Below are positions 1-5,451 of a DNA stretch of 9,824 nucleotides, one piece after another (within the stretch, counting starts at the first letter, position 1; each line of letters opens with the position of its first letter). The translations under genes were made by a program, and so were the position numbers. A model generated the notes under the pieces. It saw only the letters and a list, made by a program, of their open reading frames with translations. It was not told the DNA's origin and made no database searches. The DNA comes from OLB19 sp964624165 (lineage in GTDB: Bacteria; Patescibacteriota; Minisyncoccia; Phycocordibacterales; UBA918). The DNA is taken from NCBI GenBank assembly GCA_964624165.1, contig CAZUWG010000018.1, positions 1 through 9,824 of the forward strand, read 5' to 3'.

Positions 1-209
1 CCGAGGGCATGGTCGGTGCCTTTATTGTCAATCCACGCTAGAGATGATGTCGCAATGATGGTTTTGCCGCGAGCAATGTCAGCCTTTGCACAAAACTCGG
101 TGACTTCTTTGCCAAAGACACCGAAGTCGCTGGTTAGCCCGAAACGCCGCTTTCGACGCTCGTGATACAAGCGAACGAAAGGAGTTGCAAGGTACTTAAA
201 TAGTCCCAT
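1..209 (-). CDS. Hypothetical protein, N-terminal part only (runs off the window)
   Basis: The reading frame starts with ATG at 209 and stays open to the window edge, giving about 69 residues that begin MGLFKYLATPFVRLYHERRK and continue through a stretch with KEVTEFCAKADIARGKTIIA. The start is well supported: AGGAG lies six bases upstream of the ATG, and a TATATT -10 box (237-242) lies about 27 bases upstream. The N-terminus is basic with a short amphipathic segment, but there is no convincing signal peptide or membrane helix in the visible part. I do not recognise the family. It lies downstream of the methyltransferase on the same strand, but with its own promoter and SD it need not be co-transcribed. 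That a gene starts here is fairly certain; its function is unknown. Confidence 0.7.
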   Translation of the reverse strand, partial: MGLFKYLATPFVRLYHERRKRRFGLTSDFGVFGKEVTEFCAKADIARGKTIIATSSLAWIDNKGTDHAL

Positions 210-236
210 CTGTCACTCCTATTGTTGTTCTTTTTC

Positions 237-242
237 AATATA
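237..242 (-). promoter_or_regulatory. -10 box (TATATT) for the partial gene at 209
   Basis: TATATT on the minus strand would start transcription about 20-25 bases before the ATG at 209. That leaves room for the AGGAG Shine-Dalgarno, so this gene has a normal leader, unlike its neighbour. No clear -35 is visible. Confidence 0.4.
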
Positions 243-250
243 GCCAGGAT

Positions 251-850
251 CTATTGTTTTTGCAATATAAGCGTAAACCAGTCTTGGTTTTGGAATGATT
301 GCTCTTCTTGAAAAACAACATTGTACTTATCGCCTAACATCCCTTTTATATCAGCTGGTTGATAGAAGTAGAAGGTGCGAGTACCAAACTCATCTTCTTT
401 CACTTTACTTTGGTAGTCGTCACGCTTGAGTGAAATAAAAAAAAGACCACTTTCGTTTAACGCTTCGTGCACTTTATAGAGAATGTTTTTCACGGCATCT
501 TTGTCAGAATGTAGAAGTGAAGCGAATGAAAAAATAATGTCGAGATTGTTTGGAAATGAAAACGTTTCTACGTCTGCAACGGTAAAGGTGGCTTTGGGTA
601 CATGTTTGCAAGCCAATTCAATCATTACAGCGGAAATATCAATACCATGATAGTTTTTTGTATGTTTAATTATCTCTCTGGCGTCACGACCATCGCCACA
701 ACCAATTTCGAGTACATGCGGGTTAGGTTTGTTGGAGAGAGAAAAAGTTTTTTCAATATCTTCTATACGGGCACCAAGGCCACGAAATTTATCGGCCATT
801 TGAGAGGCAGTACGGTTGTATGTATCAATTGTTTCTTGCTTTGGATTCAT
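251..850 (-). CDS. Class I SAM-dependent methyltransferase
   Basis: A 199-residue soluble protein with a Rossmann-type methyltransferase fold. Motif I is VLEIGCGDGRD (residues 46-56, SAM binding), the acidic ribose-binding loop is GIDIS (69-73), motif II lies around VADVETF (91-97), and the motif III/IV strand is LDIIFSFASLLHS (103-115). A late strand LFFISLKRDD (136-145) and a C-terminal WFTLILQK complete the fold. It resembles the Methyltransf_11/25 group, whose substrates range from small molecules to RNA and protein, so the substrate cannot be told. The start at 850 is chosen because an upstream in-frame TTG (868) lies inside the -10 promoter element. The ATG is eight bases after that element, so the mRNA is probably leaderless. 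It lies downstream of ssrA on the same strand, beyond a hairpin. Confidence 0.85.
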   Translation of the reverse strand: MNPKQETIDTYNRTASQMADKFRGLGARIEDIEKTFSLSNKPNPHVLEIGCGDGRDAREIIKHTKNYHGIDISAVMIELACKHVPKATFTVADVETFSFPNNLDIIFSFASLLHSDKDAVKNILYKVHEALNESGLFFISLKRDDYQSKVKEDEFGTRTFYFYQPADIKGMLGDKYNVVFQEEQSFQNQDWFTLILQKQ

Positions 851-858
851 TTCACTGA

Positions 859-867
859 AGTATATCA
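859..867 (-). promoter_or_regulatory. Extended -10 promoter (TGATATACT) of the methyltransferase gene
   Basis: TG-A-TATACT reads on the minus strand and ends eight bases before the ATG at 850, so the start codon would be within a base or two of the transcription start. No good -35 is needed or seen. The same TGnTATAnT pattern precedes smpB, ftsH, recG, the dsbB-like gene and the SH3 gene. Confidence 0.6.
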
Positions 868-973
868 AAAATGAGAAGTTCTAACACTTTCTTCTCACTA
901 TTCCGAAATTTTCATGTATCAAGCATCGAAAAGATACTTTAGGTTTTAATTTCCAAGCATCTCTTCCAAATAC

Positions 974-1010
974 AGCAAAACGAACCTCATAAAATAAGGC
1001 TCGTTTTGCT
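974..1010 (-). terminator. Hairpin terminator following tmRNA
   Basis: Arms 974-987 and 997-1010 pair over 14 positions on the minus-strand RNA around a nine-base loop. One pair is G-U on the minus strand but would be an A-C mismatch on the plus strand, so the stem belongs to the minus-strand transcript. It begins eight bases after the tmRNA 3' CCA. The right arm contains a T run (CGTTTTGC), but no long U tract follows, so termination efficiency is uncertain. Confidence 0.55.
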
Positions 1011-1017
1011 TCAGATT

Positions 1018-1444
1018 TGGTGGAGATGGGGGGAGTTGAACCCCCGTCCGAATGAAGGTGGGTAGGTGCATCTACAGTGCGTAGTCGCGCTTACGGTTTA
1101 AAATCAGTGGTCAAAAAACGCGACCAAACACCCCTGATTCGAGACGGAAGAATGTTGCAAGCTTGCTCCGTCGGCGCAAGCCTGTCTATACTCATGTTTA
1201 TTACACCGCAACCTCACTATGAGTACTCATGAGACGCGATGTCGCAGTTGACGAAGGCCGAGCCGAAGCTCAAGGCAATACTAACCGAAGTTAGGCAGTC
1301 GCAAACGCGAAGTCCTTAGCAGTAAAGTAAGGACTTTTTACGTTATTCTTTGCACGTAAATGGTGACATTCTTTTTACGAAGTGAATGTCAATTTCGGCA
1401 CTGCACACATACCGGCACGTTCACCGTCGATGCCTGGCATCCCC
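1018..1444 (-). ncRNA. ssrA: Transfer-messenger RNA (tmRNA)
   Basis: tmRNA frees ribosomes stalled on broken messages and adds a degradation tag. The 5' end GGGGATG (1444-1438) pairs with CATCTCC near the 3' end over 7 bp (one G-U), followed by discriminator A and an encoded CCA (1018-1020). The T arm (GGGGG, loop TTCAACT, CCCCC) and a D-loop-like GCATCGACGG complete the tRNA-like domain. The tag frame runs from GCA (1353-1351) to TAA (1293-1291) and encodes AKNNVKSPYFTAKDFAFATA, ending in small and hydrophobic residues as tags do. PK1 is explicit: GACATTC/GAATGTC (1390-1384 with 1371-1365) and CGTAAA/TTTACG (1379-1374 with 1360-1355), ending one base before the resume codon. The tag stop sits in a UUCG-capped stem (CTAAC/GTTAG). 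At 427 nt it is slightly long. Its partner smpB lies upstream on the same strand. Confidence 0.97.
1291..1353 (-). other. tmRNA tag-peptide reading frame
   Basis: Twenty sense codons and TAA, starting at GCA immediately after PK1. The product, AKNNVKSPYFTAKDFAFATA, is longer than the E. coli tag. It ends in FATA instead of the common LAA, so the C-terminal protease signal is somewhat divergent. The codons AGTCCTT and AAGGACT inside the frame can pair with each other, a local hairpin that the ribosome would have to open. Confidence 0.85.
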
Positions 1445-1502
1445 ATAAGATGCTCGAATACTGTCGAGCGGCATAGGGAATGGTGTGAAGAAAGAGGAGG
1501 GT

Positions 1503-1541
1503 CGACAGCGGGCTCTGACGGTCCGTCAGAGCCCGCTGTCG
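1503..1541 (-). terminator. Perfect 19-bp inverted repeat, probable terminator of the 90-aa gene
   Basis: The arms 1503-1521 and 1523-1541 are exact reverse complements around a single base (in RNA a small loop of 3-5 nt). The stem is GC-rich and sits four bases beyond the stop codon of the minus-strand gene at 1546. On the minus strand it is followed by a pyrimidine-rich CCTCCTCTTTCTTC rather than a clean U run, so it may work as a terminator, an RNA-stabilising cap, or both. It also insulates ssrA from upstream transcription. Confidence 0.6.
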
Positions 1542-1545
1542 GTGT

Positions 1546-1818
1546 CTACGTGCCTTTGGTGTTGGCAGTCGGCTGTCCGAGTTCAGCAATGCGCTGATGC
1601 AAGGCGCTCGTGACCGGATCATCATCGAAGCTGGCAGGCAGCCCGCTTGCCGCCATTGCAGCATAGGCGTCGACGATGGCGGTAAGAAGGGGTTTTTGGC
1701 CGCCAGTTTCTTGCATTGCGCGATGGTTGCGGCATGCTGCAGAAAGCGCTGCAGCGCGATCTTCCTTTGTCGCGGTTTCAGGCAAACCGAGCTCCTCGTT
1801 GGTTAGAATAAAAGACAT
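1546..1818 (-). CDS. Hypothetical 90-residue protein between smpB and ssrA
   Basis: I do not recognise this family. The start is strongly supported by AGAGGAGGAACT directly before the ATG at 1818, one of the best Shine-Dalgarno sequences in the window. The product (MSFILTNEELGLPETATKED...) is acidic and rich in alanine, and looks mostly helical: a helix around residues 17-37 with KEDRAAALSAACRNHRAMQ, another around 43-58 with LLTAIVDAYAAMAAS, and a third around 66-80. It has one cysteine (C29), no signal peptide and no membrane segment. The base composition looks more GC-rich than the flanking ssrA and smpB. A strong hairpin directly follows the stop and another lies in its leader, so it looks like a self-contained unit, possibly acquired. 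A phage or mobile-element origin is a guess. Confidence 0.6.
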   Translation of the reverse strand: MSFILTNEELGLPETATKEDRAAALSAACRNHRAMQETGGQKPLLTAIVDAYAAMAASGLPASFDDDPVTSALHQRIAELGQPTANTKGT

Positions 1819-1836
1819 AGTTCCTCCTCTTGGTTG

Positions 1837-1857
1837 TAATCAGATAGAAACAGGTAG
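1837..1857 (+). repeat. Left copy of a 21-base inverted repeat
   Basis: The core GATAGAAACAGGT with flanking TAATCA and AG matches, in opposite orientation, bases 2199-2219 at 19 of 21 positions; both differences are A/G changes. The two copies point inward and enclose about 340 bp containing the 69-codon ORF. See the matching entry at 2199. Confidence 0.7.
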
Positions 1858-1894
1858 TGCGGTAGGCGAGCGATCGTTGTCGTCGCCTACCGCA
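1858..1894 (-). other. 12-bp perfect hairpin in the leader of the 90-aa gene
   Basis: TGCGGTAGGCGA (1858-1869) pairs exactly with TCGCCTACCGCA (1883-1894) around a 13-base loop that can add a few inner pairs. It lies between the two small minus-strand genes and abuts the inverted repeat at 1837-1857. No U run follows on either strand, so a terminator role is weak. An intercistronic RNA stabiliser or a protein-binding site is as likely. Confidence 0.5.
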
Positions 1895-1918
1895 AGGTCC
1901 TTCTCATAAAGAACAATC

Positions 1919-1943
1919 AAGCGCGCCTTCGAAGCTCGCGCTT
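1919..1943 (-). terminator. Weak terminator-like hairpin at the stop of the second small gene
   Basis: AAGCGCG (1919-1925) pairs with CGCGCTT (1937-1943), overlapping the TAA stop of the 1942 gene, with an inner TTCGAA palindrome in the loop. On the minus strand it is followed by GATTGTTCTTT, a poor U tract. Confidence 0.35.
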
Positions 1944-2151
1944 AGTGAGGCATCTCCCTGGCGATGATTGCCATGGCGCCCAGATCAGTGAACAAGGCCT
2001 GTAACATGGCTGTTGGGCAAATGCCCAGTGCAGAAACCTCTGTCAAGAAATCACCCAATAGGTCCGGATTTTCCGGTTCGGTTGCCGGATTGATGCCGAT
2101 TTCTTCCCAGTCATAAAACAACATTTTATTTTTTCCCTCGTTTATTAACAT
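1942..2151 (-). CDS. Hypothetical 60-69-residue acidic protein between smpB and ssrA
   Basis: I do not recognise it. From the second methionine the protein reads MLFYDWEEIGINPATEPENP, then a hydrophobic and helical half with LLGDFLTEVSALGICPTAML and ALFTDLGAMAIIAREMPH. The hydrophobic stretch (about residues 44-64 of the long form) is interrupted by Asp and is not a convincing membrane helix. The start is uncertain. ATG 2151 has GGGAGG only two bases upstream and lies in a hairpin stem, whereas ATG 2124 (60 residues) has GAGGG ten bases upstream, so 2124 is at least as likely. It precedes the 90-aa gene on the same strand by about 120 bp. A small transcription unit of the two genes is plausible. 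Confidence 0.5.
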   Translation of the reverse strand: MLINEGKNKMLFYDWEEIGINPATEPENPDLLGDFLTEVSALGICPTAMLQALFTDLGAMAIIAREMPH

Positions 2152-2165
2152 AGCCTCCCGCTATG
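2149..2165 (-). promoter_or_regulatory. Hairpin holding Shine-Dalgarno and start codon
   Basis: CATAGC and GCTATG form a 6-bp stem (2149-2154 with 2160-2165) whose five-base loop is GGGAG on the minus strand. The upstream ATG (2151) lies in the stem and the purine-rich SD in the loop. Such a structure could limit ribosome access to the upstream start. This is inferred from sequence only. Confidence 0.4.
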
Positions 2166-2172
2166 CTGATGG

Positions 2173-2191
2173 CCCTAGGTAACTACACCTA
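2173..2191 (-). other. Small hairpin upstream of the second small gene
   Basis: CTAGGT and ACCTAG pair over 6 bp around a six-base loop in the presumed leader of the 1942-2151 gene, one of several local stems in this segment. Confidence 0.35.
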
Positions 2192-2198
2192 GTGAAAA

Positions 2199-2219
2199 CC
2201 ACCTGTTTCTATCCGATTA
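2199..2219 (-). repeat. Right copy of the 21-base inverted repeat
   Basis: On the minus strand this reads TAATCG then the core GATAGAAACAGGT then GG, matching bases 1837-1857 of the plus strand at 19 of 21 positions. On the minus strand a TTGAAA hexamer lies upstream of the repeat, so it could overlap a weak promoter of the small genes. A terminal repeat or recombination site is the other reading. Confidence 0.7.
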
Positions 2220-2241
2220 TTATGTGTAATTTCAAGGTGCG

Positions 2242-2280
2242 GGTGGCGAGTGTCGAAGGCGTGAGCCTTCGCGAGCCACC
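2242..2280 (-). terminator. Hairpin just after smpB
   Basis: The outer stem GGTGGC/GCCACC (2242-2247 with 2275-2280) and the inner stem CGAAGGC/GCCTTCG (2254-2260 with 2265-2271) form a GC-rich two-part hairpin with a four-base loop, starting two bases beyond the smpB stop. No U tract follows on the minus strand, so it is only a probable 3'-end structure. Confidence 0.45.
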
Positions 2281-2282
2281 GG

Positions 2283-2738
2283 TTACTCAGCGACTTGGCG
2301 CTTGAGTGTGCGCTCAATACTTCGCTTGGTGTCTCGCGCTTCGATGACCTGACGTTTGTCGGCCTTCTTTTTTCCGCGTACCAAGGCGATTTCGATCTTA
2401 ATTTTCCCACGCGTATTATACAAGCGAAGTGGGACTATTGTCAACCCGGCGGTGTTGAGGTGGCGGTGAAGCCGCGCCAGCACATGCTTTTTAAGAAAGA
2501 GCTGGCGCGGCCGTTCTGGCTTGTAGGAAATGGCGGTGTTTTTCTCTTGGTAGGGAGTAATATGCGCACCGACTAAAGTTGCTTTTGCTTCCTTGAGAGT
2601 AATATACGAGCCAGCCAAAGACACTTTGCCGGCTCTGATAGCCTTGACCTCAGTCCCTAAAAGAGAAATCCCTGCCTCAAACGTCTCAAGGATTTCATAA
2701 TTAAAGGTGGCGTTTTTATTTTTACTCAACGTCGTCAT
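2283..2738 (-). CDS. smpB: SsrA-binding protein SmpB
   Basis: SmpB binds the tRNA-like part of tmRNA, mimics the missing anticodon arm, and is required for tmRNA to enter stalled ribosomes. The 151-residue length is typical. Family signatures are complete: NYEILETFEAGISLLGTEVK (13-32), AIRAGKVSLAGSY (33-45), the AHITPY strand (58-63), RPRQLFLKKH (76-85), GLTIVPLRLY (98-107), and the lysine-rich C-terminal tail RGKKKADKRQ...DTKRSIERTLKR, which in the family enters the empty mRNA channel. The start ATG is nine bases after an extended -10 (TGATATAGT), with no SD and room for only a 2-3 base leader, so translation is probably leaderless. ftsH diverges from the same region. ssrA is on the same strand, about 840 bp downstream and separated by two small ORFs. 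Confidence 0.97.
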   Translation of the reverse strand: MTTLSKNKNATFNYEILETFEAGISLLGTEVKAIRAGKVSLAGSYITLKEAKATLVGAHITPYQEKNTAISYKPERPRQLFLKKHVLARLHRHLNTAGLTIVPLRLYNTRGKIKIEIALVRGKKKADKRQVIEARDTKRSIERTLKRQVAE

Positions 2739-2747
2739 AATAATGAA

Positions 2748-2756
2748 ACTATATCA
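2748..2756 (-). promoter_or_regulatory. Extended -10 promoter (TGATATAGT) of smpB
   Basis: TG-A-TATAGT on the minus strand ends nine bases before the smpB ATG. It lies back-to-back with the ftsH promoter, the two -10 hexamers being about 30 bp apart, so polymerase binding at one could affect the other. Confidence 0.6.
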
Positions 2757-2780
2757 GAAATTAGCCAAAATGGCGCATCT

Positions 2781-2789
2781 TGCTATAAT
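2781..2789 (+). promoter_or_regulatory. Extended -10 promoter (TGCTATAAT) of ftsH
   Basis: A consensus TATAAT (2784-2789) with a TG one base upstream. A weak TTAGCC -35 candidate (2761-2766) is at 17-bp spacing. The ATG at 2800 is ten bases downstream, so the leader would be about 3-5 bases. This element decides the ftsH start: in-frame ATGs further upstream (from 2707) precede the promoter and cannot be on this transcript. Confidence 0.65.
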
Positions 2790-2799
2790 GGTGCCCAGT

Positions 2800-4782
2800 A
2801 TGACCGATGCCAAAAAAACAGCGCCGAAAAAAAAGCGCTCAACAAAAAAAACACCAAACAAAAAGCCCATGCTGCAAGTCGGCCCAGGGAATTTTTGGAA
2901 TAACTTTCTTTCAATTCTTTTATTATTACTTTTTATCACTGCGCTCTATTCTTATTTTGCGGAGCAGCAGGTGACACCAGAAGAGCTGGCTATTTCTGAT
3001 GTGGTGGGGCAGGTGAAGGCGGGAGAGGTGAGCGAGCTTATCGTACGAGGTAACACTATCGAAATTTCGTACAATGATACAACGCGTACGGTTGGTGAAG
3101 CAAAAAAAGAGTCAGATGCCGCTATTTCAGAGACGTTGACCAATCTCGGTGTCACCAACGAGCAACTCTCACAAATCAAGATTGATGTACAAAATGAGAC
3201 CGGTCTCGCGTTTTGGGCGGGCAATCTCGCACCGTTTGTGTTTCCGCTCTTATTCCTTGGAGTGGTAATTTGGTTTTTCACCCGCTCGGTAAAGGGGGCG
3301 GGCATGCAGGCAATGAACTTTGGTACCAGCAAAGCGCGCATGATTGATCCAAATGACGGGAGCAAGAAGGTGACCTTCAAAGACGTGGCGGGTGCAAAAG
3401 AAGCCAAGCAAGAGCTTGAGGAAATTGTTGATTTTCTCAGAAACCCAAAAAAGTTTATTGATATTGGCGCGGAAATTCCTAAAGGGGTGATGATGATGGG
3501 TTCGCCAGGGACAGGAAAAACGCTGCTGGCGCGCGCTGTAGCGGGCGAAGCCGGAGTGCCATTTTTTTCTATTTCAGGAAGTGAGTTTGTGGAGATGTTT
3601 GTAGGGGTGGGAGCCAGTCGCGTACGTGACTTGTTTCAGATGGCCAAAAAAGCCGCGCCCGCGATTATCTTTGTAGATGAAATCGACGCCGTCGGACGCG
3701 TGCGCGGGACGGGTATTGGTGGTGGTAATGACGAGCGCGAACAAACGCTCAACCAGATTCTTGTTGAAATGGATGGTTTTGAGCCCAATGCTAAAGTGAT
3801 CGTGATGGCAGCTACCAACCGTCCAGATGTGCTCGATCCAGCCCTGCTTCGTCCTGGTCGTTTCGATCGTCGGGTGACGATTGATCTTCCTGATCGTGAA
3901 GATCGGGAGGCAATTTTGAAGGTGCATAGTCGAAAAAAGCCGCTGGCGGAAGGAGTTGACTTGATGCTGATCGCGCAGCGCACACCCGGCTTTTCGGGTG
4001 CAGACCTGTACTCACTCATGAATGAGGCGGCTATCTTGGCAGCTCGTGAGGAACGTACCGAAATTCTCCAAGATGATTTAATTCGCAGTATTGAAAAAGT
4101 TATGCTTGGTCCTGAGCGAAAGAGTCACGTGCTCACCAAAAAAGAAAAGCTGGTGACGGCCTATCATGAAGTGGGGCACGCGCTTGTGGCGAGCGTCCTG
4201 GCTTATGCCGACCCGGTACAAAAGATCTCAGTCATTTCTCGAGGACGAGCTGCTGGTTATACCTTGAAGCTGCCTGATCAAGATCGTAAGATGCAAACAA
4301 GGAAAGAATTTATCGACGACATCGCTATGACACTTGGTGGCTATGTAACAGAGCAAATGGTCTTTGACGATCTTACAACCGGCCCAAGTAATGACCTGCA
4401 AGTAGTTGCCAACCTCGCTCGCGACATGGTCACAAAGTACGGCATGAGTGCACTTGGTCCGTGGGCGTTGGAAGGGACTGGCGGGCGACTGATTGGCGGC
4501 GGGGTGAGTGCAGATCGTGGTTATTCTCCAGAAGTCGCCAAGCAAATTGACGATGAAGTGAAGAAATTGGTGGAAGAGGGAATGGATCGAGCACGAAAGA
4601 TCCTAAGCGAGCACCGAAGCGCACTGGATGTCATTTCTCAGAAACTTTTTGAAGTAGAAACACTCGAACGCCCTGAGTATGAGGCGCTCTTGAAAGAGCA
4701 AGGGGTGGCGATTAATGATGTGTATCGCGATGAAGCAGAGGCTGAAAAGCGCGAACTTGAAGCATTGCGGAAAGCAGCATAA
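2800..4782 (+). CDS. ftsH: ATP-dependent zinc metalloprotease FtsH
   Basis: A membrane-anchored hexameric AAA+ protease that extracts and degrades membrane proteins and some soluble ones, including tmRNA-tagged products. From ATG 2800 it has 660 residues. A basic N-tail (1-31, Lys-rich, cytosolic) leads to TM1 (33-53), an extracytoplasmic domain (54-140) and TM2 (about 143-161). In the AAA+ module, Walker A is GSPGTGKT (234-241), Walker B is IIFVDE (289-294), and the second region of homology is VIVMAATNRPDVLDPALLRPGRFDRR (333-358). The pore loop region contains MFVGVGAS (266-273). The protease motif is HEVGH (456-460), with the third zinc ligand Asp532 in TTGPSND. All catalytic residues are present. 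In-frame codons from 2707 would extend it by 31 residues, but they overlap smpB and lie upstream of the promoter. A terminator follows. Confidence 0.97.
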   Translation: MTDAKKTAPKKKRSTKKTPNKKPMLQVGPGNFWNNFLSILLLLLFITALYSYFAEQQVTPEELAISDVVGQVKAGEVSELIVRGNTIEISYNDTTRTVGEAKKESDAAISETLTNLGVTNEQLSQIKIDVQNETGLAFWAGNLAPFVFPLLFLGVVIWFFTRSVKGAGMQAMNFGTSKARMIDPNDGSKKVTFKDVAGAKEAKQELEEIVDFLRNPKKFIDIGAEIPKGVMMMGSPGTGKTLLARAVAGEAGVPFFSISGSEFVEMFVGVGASRVRDLFQMAKKAAPAIIFVDEIDAVGRVRGTGIGGGNDEREQTLNQILVEMDGFEPNAKVIVMAATNRPDVLDPALLRPGRFDRRVTIDLPDREDREAILKVHSRKKPLAEGVDLMLIAQRTPGFSGADLYSLMNEAAILAAREERTEILQDDLIRSIEKVMLGPERKSHVLTKKEKLVTAYHEVGHALVASVLAYADPVQKISVISRGRAAGYTLKLPDQDRKMQTRKEFIDDIAMTLGGYVTEQMVFDDLTTGPSNDLQVVANLARDMVTKYGMSALGPWALEGTGGRLIGGGVSADRGYSPEVAKQIDDEVKKLVEEGMDRARKILSEHRSALDVISQKLFEVETLERPEYEALLKEQGVAINDVYRDEAEAEKRELEALRKAA

Positions 4783-4791
4783 AGCAAAATC

Positions 4792-4826
4792 GCTTAAAAG
4801 GCGGGCCGAAGGCCCGCCTTTTAAGC
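4792..4826 (+). terminator. Rho-independent terminator of ftsH
   Basis: A perfect 16-bp stem (4792-4807 with 4811-4826) around the loop GAA, with a GC core GGCGGGCC and flanking AAAA/TTTT tracts, nine bases after the ftsH stop. The symmetric A/T tracts allow it to work in both directions. Confidence 0.85.
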
Positions 4827-4835
4827 CGGTGGCTG

Positions 4836-4844
4836 TGCTATACT
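4836..4844 (+). promoter_or_regulatory. Extended -10 promoter (TGCTATACT) of the SH3-protein gene
   Basis: TG-C-TATACT lies ten bases past the ftsH terminator. Transcription would start near 4851, giving a leader of about 20 bases before ATG 4871, without a recognisable SD. It supports 4871, not 4949, as the ancestral start of this gene. Confidence 0.6.
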
Positions 4845-4870
4845 TACCTATTATATCTAGTGATTGTTGT

Positions 4871-4945
4871 ATGGTTATTAAAAAATATCTCGTAGTTTGT
4901 TTATTTGTAATTGTGTTTGTTTCGACTCAGAATGCATCAGCATAA
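4871..4945 (+). pseudogene. Detached signal peptide of the SH3-like protein (ends at in-frame TAA)
   Basis: Twenty-four codons read MVIKKYLVVCLFVIVFVSTQ then NASA, followed by TAA. This is a textbook Sec signal peptide: a basic start (KK), a long hydrophobic core and an A-x-A cleavage site (ASA). The stop falls exactly where the mature protein should begin. The frame stays open afterwards: AGC then ATG 4949 continue in the same frame into a secreted-type domain. The simplest reading is one gene interrupted by a nonsense change (for example CAA to TAA). A base-call error, or real read-through, cannot be excluded. Confidence 0.75.
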
Positions 4946-4948
4946 AGC

Positions 4949-5449
4949 ATGTCTGTCGTACCAGAACAAAGTCTCCGCGAACAGATCATTCAGCTAATTA
5001 TTACTCTACAAAGAAAAATTACAGAAACGACAGGACAAACAGACACCAACCTTATCAATCGAAATAGCCTAGTGCAGGCAAATAAAGATTTTTTTGTAAA
5101 GGATGCTCCGTATGATAAGGCCGGTGTCGTAAGTGCGCAGAAAAAAGGCCACCTAGGTGAAGTGGTGGCAGGGCCTGTCTACTACGACGCGTCAGTATGG
5201 TGGAATATAGACTTTATTGAGGGAGCTGATGGTTGGGTAAAAGAGTTTACCTCAGTTGAGCGGGTGCCGTCTGTGATTGTGAGTATTGATGTCAATCAAG
5301 ATGGTGTTGATGAAACCAGGTTTCGACTCATTGGTACCTATGATAGGGAGAAGTTTAATGTGAGTGCGACGGCAGACGGTAACAGTGTGATCACTTATGA
5401 TGGCGAAGTGCTCGACAATCAGTTTATTTATGAGGAGATTACTCAGTAA
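4949..5449 (+). CDS. SH3-like domain protein, body of an interrupted secreted protein
   Basis: Open frame of 166 codons from ATG 4949. After a short helix with LREQIIQLIITLQRK (9-23), which resembles the N-terminus of many CPR exported proteins, residues about 47-100 match a bacterial SH3-like fold: FFVKDAPYDKAGVVSAQKKG, then GEVVAGPVYYDASVWWNIDF and GADGWVKE, where the paired Trp and the DGWV end are typical. Then DVNQDGVDE (114-122) looks like a calcium-binding or FG-GAP-type loop within a small beta-rich tail. SH3b domains usually bind cell-wall or other extracellular ligands. No SD precedes ATG 4949, and the in-frame signal peptide lies just upstream, so this is probably the body of a secreted protein broken by TAA at 4943. 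Unless the stop is read through or is an error, any product would stay in the cytoplasm. Confidence 0.7.
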   Translation: MSVVPEQSLREQIIQLIITLQRKITETTGQTDTNLINRNSLVQANKDFFVKDAPYDKAGVVSAQKKGHLGEVVAGPVYYDASVWWNIDFIEGADGWVKEFTSVERVPSVIVSIDVNQDGVDETRFRLIGTYDREKFNVSATADGNSVITYDGEVLDNQFIYEEITQ

Positions 5450-5451
5450 AT

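Noticed and set aside
1018..1060. Genomic-island attachment site at the tmRNA 3' end
   Set aside because: No second copy of the tmRNA 3' sequence and no integrase are visible in the window.
1382..1664. Plus- and minus-strand ORFs of 71 and 91 codons overlapping the 5' end of tmRNA
   Set aside because: They run through the tmRNA and the palindrome at 1503-1541, lack SD sites and have arginine- and serine-rich sequences typical of shadow frames.
1597..1909. Plus-strand ORFs opposite the 90-aa gene
   Set aside because: They are antisense to a gene with a much better SD and show no start signal of their own.
2952..4624. Several minus-strand ORFs of 64-151 codons inside ftsH
   Set aside because: All lie opposite a complete, motif-rich FtsH and have no promoter, SD or recognisable domains.
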